Counted from the stretch's first letter, positions 1-9,445 are shown. The stretch: 64,000 nt of DNA from Lachnoanaerobaculum gingivalis (GCF_003862475.1 NZ_RRCO01000004.1:244033-308032), one strand, 5' to 3'. The notes: a model not told the origin generated them from the letters alone. Translations and numbers: made by a program.

Positions 1-768
1 GCATACAATGTACAGATAGCAGTAGAGAATTATTTTATTGTACATAGTTATGTAAGTAATGATCGTACAGATTATAATACATTAATTCCGGTCCTTGAAA
101 AGCATAAGGAAGCATTTGGAGAAGTACTTGAAGAAGTGACAGCAGACAGCGGTTATTGTAGTGAGAAAAATCTCTTATATCTAAAAGAAAATAAGATAGA
201 CAGTTATATAAAACTGCAGGATCATGAGAAAAGAAAAACAAGAGCATACAGTAAAGATATAGGTAAATACTACAACATGAAGACAATGGTATTTGAGGAT
301 GAACAAGTCTATATCTGCCATGACGGTCGTGAACTGAGACATATCAACACTGAAAAGAAAAGACAGAATGGTTATACACAAACATATGAAGTATATGGAT
401 GTTCAGACTGTAGTGGATGTGAACATAAGTCTAAATGCTTATACAAATATAATCCTGATAAAGATATTGATAAGAACAAAGTGATGAAGATCAATGAAGT
501 ATGGGAAGAGCTTCGAGAGAAGTCACATGCTAACATACAGAGTGAAAAAGGTATTCTAAAACGACAGATACGCTCTATTCAAACAGAAGGTCATTTTGGA
601 GATATTAAAGAAAATGAAGATTTCCGACGCTTTAACTATCGCTCTTCAGATAAGGTATATAAAGAATTTATGCTTTTTGCAATAGGAAGAAATATAAACA
701 AATATCATCGTTTTCTCTACGCAAAACTAAAGAAATTTGAAGGAAAACTACAGGAGAGAACCGCATAG
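1..768 (+). CDS. IS1182-type transposase, C-terminal part (cut by window start)
   Basis: The frame is open from the first base, so the gene begins upstream of the window. The visible 255 residues begin AYNVQIAVE and contain TADSGYCSEKN, a Cys-rich insert (CSDCSGCEHKSKC) and, near the end, the segment around EGHFGDIKENEDFRRF. These are the central and C-terminal blocks of IS1182-type DDE transposases: the Asp of ADSGY and the Glu of EGHFG are the likely second and third catalytic acids. The first Asp lies outside the window. The copy has no frameshift in the visible part. The element's left end is not present, so its terminal repeats cannot be defined. Confidence 0.85.
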   Translation, partial: AYNVQIAVENYFIVHSYVSNDRTDYNTLIPVLEKHKEAFGEVLEEVTADSGYCSEKNLLYLKENKIDSYIKLQDHEKRKTRAYSKDIGKYYNMKTMVFEDEQVYICHDGRELRHINTEKKRQNGYTQTYEVYGCSDCSGCEHKSKCLYKYNPDKDIDKNKVMKINEVWEELREKSHANIQSEKGILKRQIRSIQTEGHFGDIKENEDFRRFNYRSSDKVYKEFMLFAIGRNINKYHRFLYAKLKKFEGKLQERTA

Positions 769-841
769 TAAAAAATGCAAAAGCAAAATTTCTGCTAAGG
801 GGGTTTTGTGCCCAAAAATAGACAGTATAATAGAAAAACAA

Positions 842-898
842 AATATCCTGACAAAGTCACAAAGCCAAAATGCCTTGTACTTGTCAGGATATTTCTAT
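842..898 (+). terminator. hairpin terminator behind the transposase
   Basis: The arms AATATCCTGACAA and TTGTCAGGATATT pair across a short loop and are followed by a T-rich stretch. It separates the insertion element from the glycan cluster and probably stops read-through from the transposase. Confidence 0.6.
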
Positions 899-979
899 TT
901 AGTTCTGTAGGGATTAAAATTCAGTATTTCCCGACAGCCCCTTTTTTAAATGTCCCGACATAATGCAATGGCTGTATTT

Positions 980-991
980 TCATGGTATAAT
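980..991 (+). promoter_or_regulatory. extended -10 promoter of the glycan cluster
   Basis: TATAAT at 986-991 is preceded by ATGG, giving a TGn-type extended -10. There is no good -35. Just upstream the octamer TCCCGACA occurs twice (about 927 and 953) as a direct repeat of unknown meaning. Confidence 0.45.
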
Positions 992-1032
992 AAAGGACAT
1001 TATAAAAAGAAAGTAGCAAAGACGGGGAAGTT

Positions 1033-1827
1033 ATGAAACATACATTTGTTATTTGCGCATATAAAGAATCACCATATTTAGAAAGCTGTATAAAATCTTT
1101 AAAGGCACAGATTGTAAAATCAGATATAAAGATTGCCACATCCACACCGAACGATCATATATATAACATTGCAAAAAAATATAATATCGATGTGTTTGTA
1201 AATGATAATAAGAAGCCTGAGAATGTGTCAAATATCGGTTTTGACTGGCAGTTTGCTTATAATACGGCGCAAACGGAGCTGGTAACCATTGCACATCAGG
1301 ACGATATTTATTTAAAAAATTATACTAAGGATTTGCTTAAGTATAAGAAAAAATATCCCGATATGACTCTTTTTACAACATCATCTATAACATTGAAAAA
1401 CGGCAAGATAAAGCAATTCGGTAAGGTGGAGATTGTAAAAAAAATACTCAGATTACCTCTTAGAGTAAATGCATTAAATAATATATCTTTTGTAAAAAGA
1501 CTTGCAATTACATTCGGTAATCCTATAATTGCACCAAGCTGTGCATATGATAAGAGACTTTGTCCTAAGGATTTATTTATATCGGAGCTTAAATTTGCAC
1601 TTGACTGGGAGTGCCTTCTTAAGCTCTCTAAACTTGAAGGAAGAATTGTACTGTCTGAAAGACCCGGTATTTGCTATAGAATACATGACGAGGCTACAAC
1701 TAAAAAAAGCATAATGGATAATTCAAGGCAGATGGAGGAAAGTATAATGTTTGATATTTTGCTGCCGAAACCTTTTGCGGATATTTATAAGAAAATTTAT
1801 CAAAATTCATATAATGCTTACTTTTAG
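1033..1827 (+). CDS. GT2-like glycosyltransferase
   Basis: This 264-residue protein begins with a GT-A-like strand-loop (FVICAYKESPYLESC), resembling the nucleotide-binding start of family 2 glycosyltransferases. It has the acidic motif HQDD near residue 90, at the place where GT2 enzymes carry the metal-binding DxD. It lacks membrane segments, so it should act on the cytoplasmic face. The start has a GGGGAAG ribosome binding site. It is the first gene of a same-strand cluster with two polytopic proteins, a LicD protein and a second GT2, and ends 8 bases before the next gene. The donor sugar and acceptor cannot be told from sequence. Confidence 0.75.
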   Translation: MKHTFVICAYKESPYLESCIKSLKAQIVKSDIKIATSTPNDHIYNIAKKYNIDVFVNDNKKPENVSNIGFDWQFAYNTAQTELVTIAHQDDIYLKNYTKDLLKYKKKYPDMTLFTTSSITLKNGKIKQFGKVEIVKKILRLPLRVNALNNISFVKRLAITFGNPIIAPSCAYDKRLCPKDLFISELKFALDWECLLKLSKLEGRIVLSERPGICYRIHDEATTKKSIMDNSRQMEESIMFDILLPKPFADIYKKIYQNSYNAYF

Positions 1828-1835
1828 GAGGACTT

Positions 1836-3686
1836 ATGGCAATTATTAAAATTGAAGAAAAGTATGAATATCTGAAGGATGTTCTGCTTTCAATGCTTCT
1901 TATAGGTATTGCATTTGTGATAAATGCAGGAATGAGCATAAGAGGACTCTATCAGGATGACCTGTTTATGTGGTCAACAAGAAGAGGAGTGGGATTTTTT
2001 AAATATGTATTTCCCGAACAAACCAGAAAATTCAGACCGGTATACTGGATAGTTGCATGGATATATCAGGGTATTTTAAAAAACGATATTTACCTTATAG
2101 TACCTATAAATATGATTATAGCTGCAATTATATCAATAGGAGTGTATTTCTTTGCCAAAAGTATGGCAAAGTCAAGAGGTTTGGCATTTACGCTTTCCGC
2201 AATGTTTTTGATATCCAGATTTTCATATTATAATATAGGGCAGTTTTTAGGTGTTATGGAGGCCATGGCCTTAGTATTTGCACTGCTTATGTTATATTTT
2301 TTATATCTTTATATCAAAAACGGAAAAGGTATTTATTTTTATTATGCATGTGGATTTTATTTTTTAAATTGCTTTACACATGAAAGATTTATGGTTCTTT
2401 TACCCATGCTTATATTTGCGGCAATTGTCGGAAAAAGAAGAAAAATTTTAAATGCATTAATATCTATAGCATTATTTGTAATGATAACCCTTATAAGACT
2501 TCTTGCACTGAAGTCATTTGTTCCTGAGGGCACGGGAGGTTCAAAAGTCAGTGAGACATTTAATCTTGCAGACTTTTTCAGTTCAATGAGAATTGAAATT
2601 TTGTATCTCTTAGGTATTAATACCGGACCTGAACATCTTAACGGAATAAATTTTCATAATGTAAATACAGCGCTAAAGCTTGTAATTATAATAGGGATAT
2701 TGGCTGCATTTGCTTTTATAATAAAATTTATTTATTCGATAGCGGTGTACAACAAGAAAATTGAACTGTCGTGGATAAAAAACATTTTACTTTTTACAGG
2801 ATTTATAATAGGAAGTATGGTGTCATCCGCCGTTACCATAAGGGTTGAGATGAGATGGGTATATGCACCGTATTTATTTATGCTTTTATTGATTGCATAT
2901 ATTTACGGGGTGGATAAAAGTATCATGGTAAAAAGGTTTAAGAGTAAAAAGATAAAAGCCTCTCCGGGAAAGATTTTTTATGTATCATTTACAGCTGTAG
3001 TGTTACTTTTTGTATGGGCATTTTGTATGATAACAGCAGATATATATTACAGAGGTTATTATGATAATATATATATTTTCATAGGTCAAAACAGAGCAAA
3101 TTCTCTGGCAGATGAAACATATTATAAGTATGGTAAGGACTTGAGCGATAAAAGAATTTTTATAATAAAAAATGATTTTAAACTCAGTAAATTTGATTCA
3201 CTTGAGTTTTTCAGAAGCTATGATCAAAATATCAGAGAAGATATCGTTACCTTTATTGAAAGTTACAGGTCAATAGGGCAGATTGATGATGATATGATAG
3301 TTTTATCTGAAGACTTGAAAAATAATTCATATCAGGATGTAACGGATTTCCTGAGAAATATAAAGATTGAAAATGTATACGGACATTATTCGGACGGTTG
3401 GACGGACGAAGAGGCAAAACTTAATGTAATGTCAGGAGAAAACGGTGAGATTCACTTTGAGATAATGTATCCGGGTGAGCTTAACGGAGATGAAGAAATA
3501 GAAATAGAAGTCAATGGAGAAAAGGAGACGCTGTATCTCATATCAAATATAACACAGTATGAAATAGATACTACTCCGAATTCATTGACAGATATACATT
3601 TGAAGAGCAATTTTTACCTGCCCGATGCCACAGAGCAAAGAGGCGAAGACAGATTGAGTTATATTTTAAATATAAAAATAGATTAG
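1836..3686 (+). CDS. polytopic membrane protein, GT-C-like glycosyltransferase candidate
   Basis: This is a 616-residue protein with about ten or more hydrophobic segments over its first two thirds and a soluble C-terminal domain of roughly 200 residues, predicted outside the membrane. The first loop after membrane segment 1 carries an acidic pair (LYQDDLFMW), where GT-C enzymes keep their catalytic acidic residue. This supports a lipid-linked-sugar glycosyltransferase or a related surface-glycan enzyme. The ribosome binding site is AGGAGG and the start lies 8 bases after the upstream gene. No family name can be assigned with certainty. A flippase or polymerase would be the alternative. Confidence 0.6.
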   Translation: MAIIKIEEKYEYLKDVLLSMLLIGIAFVINAGMSIRGLYQDDLFMWSTRRGVGFFKYVFPEQTRKFRPVYWIVAWIYQGILKNDIYLIVPINMIIAAIISIGVYFFAKSMAKSRGLAFTLSAMFLISRFSYYNIGQFLGVMEAMALVFALLMLYFLYLYIKNGKGIYFYYACGFYFLNCFTHERFMVLLPMLIFAAIVGKRRKILNALISIALFVMITLIRLLALKSFVPEGTGGSKVSETFNLADFFSSMRIEILYLLGINTGPEHLNGINFHNVNTALKLVIIIGILAAFAFIIKFIYSIAVYNKKIELSWIKNILLFTGFIIGSMVSSAVTIRVEMRWVYAPYLFMLLLIAYIYGVDKSIMVKRFKSKKIKASPGKIFYVSFTAVVLLFVWAFCMITADIYYRGYYDNIYIFIGQNRANSLADETYYKYGKDLSDKRIFIIKNDFKLSKFDSLEFFRSYDQNIREDIVTFIESYRSIGQIDDDMIVLSEDLKNNSYQDVTDFLRNIKIENVYGHYSDGWTDEEAKLNVMSGENGEIHFEIMYPGELNGDEEIEIEVNGEKETLYLISNITQYEIDTTPNSLTDIHLKSNFYLPDATEQRGEDRLSYILNIKID

Positions 3687-3697
3687 AGAGTGTGTGA

Positions 3698-5044
3698 ATG
3701 AAGAAGTTTTTAGCGTTTTTCATGCCGATATTCGGAGCCTTATATCTGAGCGCATATATAAGAAGTGCAATGCTTGATGTGGTCTACACGGATTATATTA
3801 GGATAATAAATACATATCTTAAGGATCCTTTTTCACCAAAGCCATATTTTAGCAAGGATATACTTACAAGATTGCCTATAACATATTTTGAAAGAATGAT
3901 AAATGTAGCTTTCTTTAAATATTCAACAATGTTTGATATGGCTTTGGGAGTCATATTCCTTTCGCTTATGGGAATCATAATAGGTATATTTATGGCGAAC
4001 AAAAATTTGAATCTTAGATATTTTATCCTTGTAATGATGCTGGTTTTTTCACTTTCTCAATGGGAAATGATTACAAACGGAACCGGATGGGTGCATTTTT
4101 TTACATTCTTTCTGTTTGTACTGCATTTTTACATACTTGATTCATATGTACACAGAGAAACAAAAGTAAAGTTTAGTTTAAATATTATTTTACCTGTATT
4201 TACGATACTGTTTGCGGCAGGTTCATATTCACTTGCATATGGCCTTACCTTGATAATTGTATATGTTTTATACGCAATTAAGAAAAAGAATAAAATTACA
4301 TTTACTCTTGCAATACCTGTGATACTTTCTTTGACTGCATTTATGTATTCATATGCAAACTCATATACTGAACATGCAGGTGCTACAACAGAGAGTTTGA
4401 GTAGTGTATTTTCAAGGAATCCTGTTTACTTTGTGCTGTTTAGCCTAAATACTTTTGCATCAGATATCATAAGTATCGGTATAGTGGAAAGGTATGAGAT
4501 AGGTATTCTTATAACAAGTATTATAGGGGCTGCGGTTATATTCTTTTACCTGTATGCGCTATATTTGAATTTTAAATATAAAATATATGAGTCTACAGCA
4601 TTCCCGATGCTTATGCTTGTATCGGGACTTTTCAGTCATGCTATGGTTATTTTGACAAGATGGATTTTTTTAAATCCTCTTTATGCCATGAGTTCAAGAT
4701 ATGCACTTCAATTCGGTGCGGGGCTGATAGGTGTGATATTGACATTCGGTTATGTGAAAATACATATAAATAAAGAGAAACAAAGTATGTCACCATTGAC
4801 AAAGGCAGCTGTTTCATTGTTTGTATTGTTTGTATTTTTAGGAAATATTTCTACTGCCGGAAATGAGATCAGAATGGCAAAGTATCGTTTGGAAAGCTTT
4901 GAAGTGAAGATGGAAGTGGCAAAGAATTTTGAGAATGAAAGTGATGAGACTTTAAAAAAAGTCTTGCAATACCATAATCCGAAGAAGACAAGAGAAGCGC
5001 TTGGTATTATAAAGTCCAAGAAACTTAATATTTTTTCCGAATAG
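3698..5044 (+). CDS. polytopic membrane protein of the glycan cluster
   Basis: This 448-residue, multi-spanning protein has an N-terminal signal-anchor-like segment, then a loop with an acidic residue in VVYTDYIRI and about nine further hydrophobic stretches. It lies 11 bases behind the preceding membrane protein. The acidic residue just after the first membrane segment again resembles GT-C glycosyltransferases, but there is no further diagnostic motif. It could equally be an O-antigen-ligase-like or transporter component. I do not recognise a family. Co-transcription with flanking GT2 and LicD genes argues for a role in building or decorating a surface polymer. Confidence 0.5.
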   Translation: MKKFLAFFMPIFGALYLSAYIRSAMLDVVYTDYIRIINTYLKDPFSPKPYFSKDILTRLPITYFERMINVAFFKYSTMFDMALGVIFLSLMGIIIGIFMANKNLNLRYFILVMMLVFSLSQWEMITNGTGWVHFFTFFLFVLHFYILDSYVHRETKVKFSLNIILPVFTILFAAGSYSLAYGLTLIIVYVLYAIKKKNKITFTLAIPVILSLTAFMYSYANSYTEHAGATTESLSSVFSRNPVYFVLFSLNTFASDIISIGIVERYEIGILITSIIGAAVIFFYLYALYLNFKYKIYESTAFPMLMLVSGLFSHAMVILTRWIFLNPLYAMSSRYALQFGAGLIGVILTFGYVKIHINKEKQSMSPLTKAAVSLFVLFVFLGNISTAGNEIRMAKYRLESFEVKMEVAKNFENESDETLKKVLQYHNPKKTREALGIIKSKKLNIFSE

Positions 5045-5146
5045 TGATATAAATATTGTAGTTTTCTGTTGATTTGTAAGGTATAAAGAGTGTAGAATGA
5101 TGTAGTTAATATTTAAATATAAATATTTTTGAAAAGAGGCCTATAA

Positions 5147-5992
5147 ATGGATAATTCTTACGGAATGTTGGCTTTGCAGAAAGCAAATCTATATATTTTA
5201 CAGGAAATAGATAGAATATGTACAAAATATAAAATAAACTATACTTTGGACTCGGGTACATTGCTTGGAGCTATCAGACATGGAGGTTTTATACCTTGGG
5301 ATGATGATGCCGATATTGCAATGACAAGAGCAAACTTTGAAGCTTTCAGAAAAATTGTAAAAAGAGAATTATCGGATAAACTGGAATTTATCATGCCTAA
5401 TGAATTTCAGGGAGGAAAGGTTTTTTACGATTTTACTCCAAGAATCATATATAAGCCCAGTATAAGACATAAAAAACAGGATAAAAAAGATCTATACGAA
5501 GGTAAACTCAACCACCTTTGGGTTGATATATTTATAATAGATAAGTTGCCGAACAGGAAAACACTAAAAAGGTTTACACTTTTTACTCAAAAGCTGATAT
5601 ATCTTTTTTCCATGGGACATAGAAAGAAGCTTGATTTCAAGAAGTACAAGGGTATGATGAAAATCGCCATATTGTTTTTCTCTATCTTCGGTAAAATAAT
5701 ACCTATGAAATTTTTATTCTGTATACAGGATAAGATTTCAAAATTATTTTATAAAGGCAGAAAAAACAATACCTGGTATTACAGCAATTATCAACCGGAT
5801 TATATCGACATAGAGGTAAACAGCAGATGGTATGAGAAATATATCAAAATTCAGTTTGAAGATATTTCATTATCAATCATAGATGAATATGAAAATGTAT
5901 TACAGCTGGTTTACGGAGACTATATGACACCTCCTCCAAAAGCTGACAGAGTACCGACGCATGGAAGTACGGAGATAGAAGTATATGAGTAA
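5147..5992 (+). CDS. LicD-family phosphotransferase
   Basis: This 281-residue protein carries the LicD hallmark near residues 26-50: a DSGTLLGAIRHGGFIPWDD block followed by DADIAM, the nucleotidyltransferase-like acidic active site. LicD proteins transfer phosphocholine or similar phospho-substituents to surface glycans or teichoic acids. The ribosome binding site GAAAAGAGG precedes the ATG. A gap of about 100 bases separates it from the upstream membrane protein, so an internal promoter is possible. It overlaps the downstream GT2 gene by 8 bases, implying translational coupling. The group transferred is not determined by sequence, although a BCCT-type transporter lies nearby. Confidence 0.85.
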   Translation: MDNSYGMLALQKANLYILQEIDRICTKYKINYTLDSGTLLGAIRHGGFIPWDDDADIAMTRANFEAFRKIVKRELSDKLEFIMPNEFQGGKVFYDFTPRIIYKPSIRHKKQDKKDLYEGKLNHLWVDIFIIDKLPNRKTLKRFTLFTQKLIYLFSMGHRKKLDFKKYKGMMKIAILFFSIFGKIIPMKFLFCIQDKISKLFYKGRKNNTWYYSNYQPDYIDIEVNSRWYEKYIKIQFEDISLSIIDEYENVLQLVYGDYMTPPPKADRVPTHGSTEIEVYE

Positions 5993-6914
5993 GAAGATTT
6001 CAATTATTGTATCTGTATACAATGAAGAGGAAGTTTTATTTGAATTTTACAGAGAGACAATAAAGGTTCTTCTATTAATTGATAATCCATATGAGATAAT
6101 TTTTGTAAATGACGGAAGTACAGACGGGTCAAGAAGTACTTTGTTTAAATTATCAAGAGATGACGAGAATGTGAAGGTTATACATTTTTCAAGAAACTTC
6201 GGACATGAGGCGGCTATGATTGCCGGTATAGATTATGCAAGCGGAGATTATATTGTCTGTATGGATTCAGATTTACAGCATCCTCCTACATTACTGCCTG
6301 AGATAATCAGAAAATTTGATTCGGGTTTTGATATAATAAACATGGTCAGAACCGAGAACAAATCGGCAGGTATATTAAAAAATATAACATCAGCGGGATT
6401 TTACAAAGTTATCAATAAAGTAAGCGATATGAAGCTTGTAAGTAACGCATCAGATTTCTTCGGAATATCAAAAAGGGTTGCCGATATTTTAAGAAATAAC
6501 TACAGAGAGAAGACAAGATTCCTTCGAGGTTATGTTCAAAATGTAGGTTTTAACAGCACAAATATAGAATATGAGGCAAGGAAAAGGTATGCGGGAGAGA
6601 GTAAGTATTCAATAAGAAAACTTTTCAGATTTTCCATGAATACTATAATGACATTCTCAAATCTTCCGCTTAAACTTGGAATGTATGCAGGCGGAATGGC
6701 GGCGTTTTTAGCTATAATAATGATGATTTATACTGTTGTGTCTTTTTTAAGAGTAGGTACACCAAGCGGTTATGCAACAATTATATGTTTGATATGCTTT
6801 ATGTTTTCAGTACTTTTCTTTATAGTGGGAATAATAGGAGAATATCTGGGACTTATATTGGCTGAGCAAAAGGACCGTCCTTTATATATAGTCGAGGAAA
6901 AAATCAATTTTTAA
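5985..6914 (+). CDS. DPM1/GtrB-like GT2 glycosyltransferase
   Basis: This 309-residue protein has an N-terminal GT2 domain (SIIVSVYNEEEVL, VNDGSTDGS, then MDSDLQHPP with the metal-binding DSD) and two C-terminal hydrophobic segments around residues 230-290. This is the layout of polyprenyl-phosphate glycosyltransferases such as GtrB or dolichol-phosphate mannose synthase-like enzymes, which charge undecaprenyl phosphate with one sugar on the cytoplasmic face. It would supply a lipid-linked sugar to the GT-C-like proteins encoded upstream. The start overlaps the end of the LicD gene. A terminator follows, so this closes the cluster. Confidence 0.85.
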   Translation: MSKKISIIVSVYNEEEVLFEFYRETIKVLLLIDNPYEIIFVNDGSTDGSRSTLFKLSRDDENVKVIHFSRNFGHEAAMIAGIDYASGDYIVCMDSDLQHPPTLLPEIIRKFDSGFDIINMVRTENKSAGILKNITSAGFYKVINKVSDMKLVSNASDFFGISKRVADILRNNYREKTRFLRGYVQNVGFNSTNIEYEARKRYAGESKYSIRKLFRFSMNTIMTFSNLPLKLGMYAGGMAAFLAIIMMIYTVVSFLRVGTPSGYATIICLICFMFSVLFFIVGIIGEYLGLILAEQKDRPLYIVEEKINF

Positions 6915-6919
6915 ACATA

Positions 6920-6947
6920 AAGGGCTGTGAAAACGGCTCTTTTTTTG
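6920..6947 (+). terminator. terminator of the glycan cluster
   Basis: Arms AGGGCTG and CGGCTCT pair with two G-U pairs around a short A-rich loop and run into TTTTTT. Confidence 0.65.
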
Positions 6948-7001
6948 ATAGAATAGATGTATATTTCTAAAATTAATTACATTTCTGAAATCGGAGAGCA
7001 T

Positions 7002-7229
7002 ATGAATATATCACAGGCAATTTCTAAAAGAATTATATTATTATGTTATGAGAAAAATATTACAATTTATGAGTTATCTAAAAGATCGGGTGTTCCCAAA
7101 ACTACTATAAAAGACATCATTTCAGGCAGGAGCAAGAATCCAAGTGTTTTGAGTATAGAAAAACTCGCCATAGGATTTTCAATATCCATAGGCGAGTTTT
7201 GGAATCACGAAATTTTCAGTTACCGTTAA
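7002..7229 (+). CDS. XRE-family helix-turn-helix regulator
   Basis: This 75-residue protein is almost entirely one Cro/C1-type domain: ITIYELSKRSGVPKTTIKD is the helix-turn-helix, followed by SGRSKNPSVLSIEKLAIG. I start it at the ATG at 7002, which has a GGAG site at 6992 and begins directly with the domain. A longer frame from 6957 adds 15 unsupported residues. The last 14 bases overlap the convergent BCCT gene, and a hairpin that ends the BCCT transcript lies inside its coding sequence. The target is unknown. The neighbouring transporter or glycan cluster are candidates. Confidence 0.8.
   Translation: MNISQAISKRIILLCYEKNITIYELSKRSGVPKTTIKDIISGRSKNPSVLSIEKLAIGFSISIGEFWNHEIFSYR
7155..7200 (-). 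terminator. terminator of the BCCT gene, embedded in the XRE coding sequence
   Basis: Ten-base perfect arms AAAACTCGCC (7160-7169) and GGCGAGTTTT (7191-7200) enclose a second 4-bp stem. On the minus strand the hairpin runs into TTTTTCTATA, which fits an intrinsic terminator for the BCCT gene ending at 7216. Confidence 0.7.
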
Positions 7230-8712
7230 GGTACATATCTGCATCCTTAAAGAAGGAAATTATAAGTAAAAGCATTATAATTCCTATAGGGAATGCCGCA
7301 ATAATGGACACAGTCTGAAGGTTTGACATGGAGTTGTCCGAAAAAATAAGTCCTATAGGCAGCAGTATCAAAAGTATTGACCAGTAAAGCTTTATCTTTT
7401 TTGAAGGCTCTTTATTTTCAAGGTCCTTATATGAATAAGATGCGGCTACAAGTGTTATGGAATCAAATGTAGTGGCATAAAATGTAATCATGGTAAGTAT
7501 CAAAAGTATCATTGCTATAAAAGGCAATGGAAGAGAGGATATTACTTCACCTATGGTTTGGTATAGATTCTGACTTTCATTGTATATCTTTAATAAGTCT
7601 ACCTGCCCTAACACATTAAGTGCAATACCGTAGTTTCCAAGTATTATAAAGGACATAAATGTACCTGAAAGGCCGAATATATATCCGCCGAGTATAACCT
7701 CCTTTATAGTTCTGCCCTTTGATATACTACCTATGAAAAACGGAGTGGCTACACACCATACCATCCAGTAAGCCCAGTAAAAGACTGTCCAGTCCTGTGC
7801 AAAAGTTGACTGTCCGGTAGGATCAATATAAGTGGACATTGAAAAGAAATTATTCACAAGGTTTCCAAGCGAAGCAAAACCGAGCTCAAGAATAAACTTT
7901 CCATGTCCTCCGCCGAAGAAAACATATATCAAAAGTGCAAAGAATAAATAAGTGCAACATGATGCAAGTTTTGAAACACCTTCAATACCAAGATAAGCAC
8001 AGGCGGAATAAATAACACAGGTTACAATCAAAATAACAATAGTAAGTATATTATTATTTGAAACACCGAAGAGCTTGGCAACGGTTTGTGACAGAAGCGG
8101 AGTGGCAAGCGAAAATGTAGTAGCGGTACCGGCTATAAGTGCAAATACCGCTATCAGGTCAACAATTTTCCCCCAAATACCGTCAACCTTAGAACCCAGA
8201 AGTACTCTAAGTCCTTCAGAATATTTTGCCCTTGTTCTTTTCCTTACATGAAGCATAAAGCCGAAACATGAAGCAAGTACAACATAAAATCCCCATGGAA
8301 TAGGGCCCCAGTGAAATAAAGGATAGGTAGCCGACCATAGTGTAGTATCACCGAGTGAACTGATTCTGCCTTCATTTGCATAAAGCATCCATTCACACAG
8401 TGAATAAAATAATATATCAGCCGCAAGCCCTGCGGTAAACATCATAGTGCCCCATGCAAAGTTTGAATGTTCTTTTTTACCGCTTCCAAGCTTTATACTG
8501 CCATATTTTGAAAATGCAATATATATGGATAATAAGAATATAAACAAACCGAATATAAGGTAAAATATTCCCAGGCTGTTGTTTAATAAGCTTCTTATTT
8601 GTGCAAGTATATTTCCGGCTTGAGTAGGAAATATGAAAAATAACATTACAAGTGATATCACAAGTAAAAAAGGAACTATAGTGACAAAATAATCAATACT
8701 CGATTTTTTCAT
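7216..8712 (-). CDS. BCCT-family transporter (choline/betaine/carnitine type)
   Basis: This 498-residue protein has twelve predicted membrane segments. It carries the BCCT signature region: DWTVFYWAYWMVWC corresponds to the aromatic box segment around helix 8 that binds quaternary ammonium groups, and FHWGPIPWGFY is the conserved helix 4 region. BCCT proteins take up glycine betaine, choline or carnitine, by Na+ or H+ symport or by exchange. The exact substrate cannot be read from the sequence. The start has a GGAGGC site on the minus strand. It is convergent with the XRE gene. Its place next to a LicD cluster is suggestive of choline use but is no proof. Confidence 0.9.
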   Translation of the reverse strand: MKKSSIDYFVTIVPFLLVISLVMLFFIFPTQAGNILAQIRSLLNNSLGIFYLIFGLFIFLLSIYIAFSKYGSIKLGSGKKEHSNFAWGTMMFTAGLAADILFYSLCEWMLYANEGRISSLGDTTLWSATYPLFHWGPIPWGFYVVLASCFGFMLHVRKRTRAKYSEGLRVLLGSKVDGIWGKIVDLIAVFALIAGTATTFSLATPLLSQTVAKLFGVSNNNILTIVILIVTCVIYSACAYLGIEGVSKLASCCTYLFFALLIYVFFGGGHGKFILELGFASLGNLVNNFFSMSTYIDPTGQSTFAQDWTVFYWAYWMVWCVATPFFIGSISKGRTIKEVILGGYIFGLSGTFMSFIILGNYGIALNVLGQVDLLKIYNESQNLYQTIGEVISSLPLPFIAMILLILTMITFYATTFDSITLVAASYSYKDLENKEPSKKIKLYWSILLILLPIGLIFSDNSMSNLQTVSIIAAFPIGIIMLLLIISFFKDADMYLNGN

Positions 8713-8852
8713 AACGCCTCCAAATGTTCAAAATCAAAATATTTATCGTGATATTGAACATAATAACATTTTTATAGTGATAAATCAAGATATAAAAAAT
8801 ATCTTAAAAAATATGGAATAATCAAAAAAACACTACACAAAACAAAACCCTT

Positions 8853-8861
8853 TGATATAAT
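8853..8861 (+). promoter_or_regulatory. extended -10 promoter
   Basis: TGATATAAT, a TGn-extended -10 element, sits 39 bases before the preferred start codon of the lipoprotein gene at 8900. Confidence 0.5.
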
Positions 8862-8899
8862 ATAAAAGTTAGTAAATGTCTAAGGAAAGGTATTCATGT

Positions 8900-9445
8900 A
8901 TGATTAAATTTAAAAGACATATTATAGGAGCTGTTTCTATAATATTTGCCTTATCTTCAGGAGCCTGTGCAAATTCAGATATAGTCGTAAGAGATTCTTC
9001 GATGAACAAAGAGGTAAATGAGCCTGTATTTGAAACTCAAAAAAATATAACTTTGGATTGGACTCAGATAAGAAGTGACGCAGAAGAACAATTCAATGAC
9101 AAAACTCTATACCCGATGAGTGATTATATTGATATGGCTTTTAAGGCTGATGAAAATAGGGTATTGCTTATATGGTCACTGTCAAACGAAATCAGTGATG
9201 ATGAAGCATTGGCATACGGAACTGAATATATTAAAGCAGTAAATGATTATGCCGCAACTCAGGATTTTTCTATAGAAAAATCAAGCGAAAACTCTTATGG
9301 TGGACTCTTTGATAGGTATGATCTTGAGGTACAGCTTTTTAGAGAAGATGATATCATGGAAAACTCCAGATATATTGTGAATCAGGTTATTGAAGCAGGG
9401 ACTAATACTAACTTAGAATTACAGAACAAAAAGGGGGATAAATGA
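8900..9445 (+). CDS. putative lipoprotein of unknown function
   Basis: I start this at the ATG at 8900, which follows AAGGAAAGG by 9 bases. The longer frame from 8876 lacks a ribosome binding site. The 181-residue protein has a basic N-terminus, a hydrophobic core and a weak lipobox (SSGAC) near residue 22, so it is probably exported and lipid-anchored. The remainder is hydrophilic and acidic, and I recognise no family. The stop overlaps the ATG of the metallo-beta-lactamase-fold gene by 4 bases (ATGA), so the two are translated together and may act together outside the membrane. Confidence 0.65.
   Translation: MIKFKRHIIGAVSIIFALSSGACANSDIVVRDSSMNKEVNEPVFETQKNITLDWTQIRSDAEEQFNDKTLYPMSDYIDMAFKADENRVLLIWSLSNEISDDEALAYGTEYIKAVNDYAATQDFSIEKSSENSYGGLFDRYDLEVQLFREDDIMENSRYIVNQVIEAGTNTNLELQNKKGDK

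Noticed and set aside
769-900. Right terminal inverted repeat of the IS1182-type element
   Set aside because: The left end is outside the window, so no repeat pair can be compared.
921-1145. Minus-strand frame over the start of the GT2 gene
   Set aside because: It is a shadow of the promoter region and the plus-strand gene, with no ribosome binding site.
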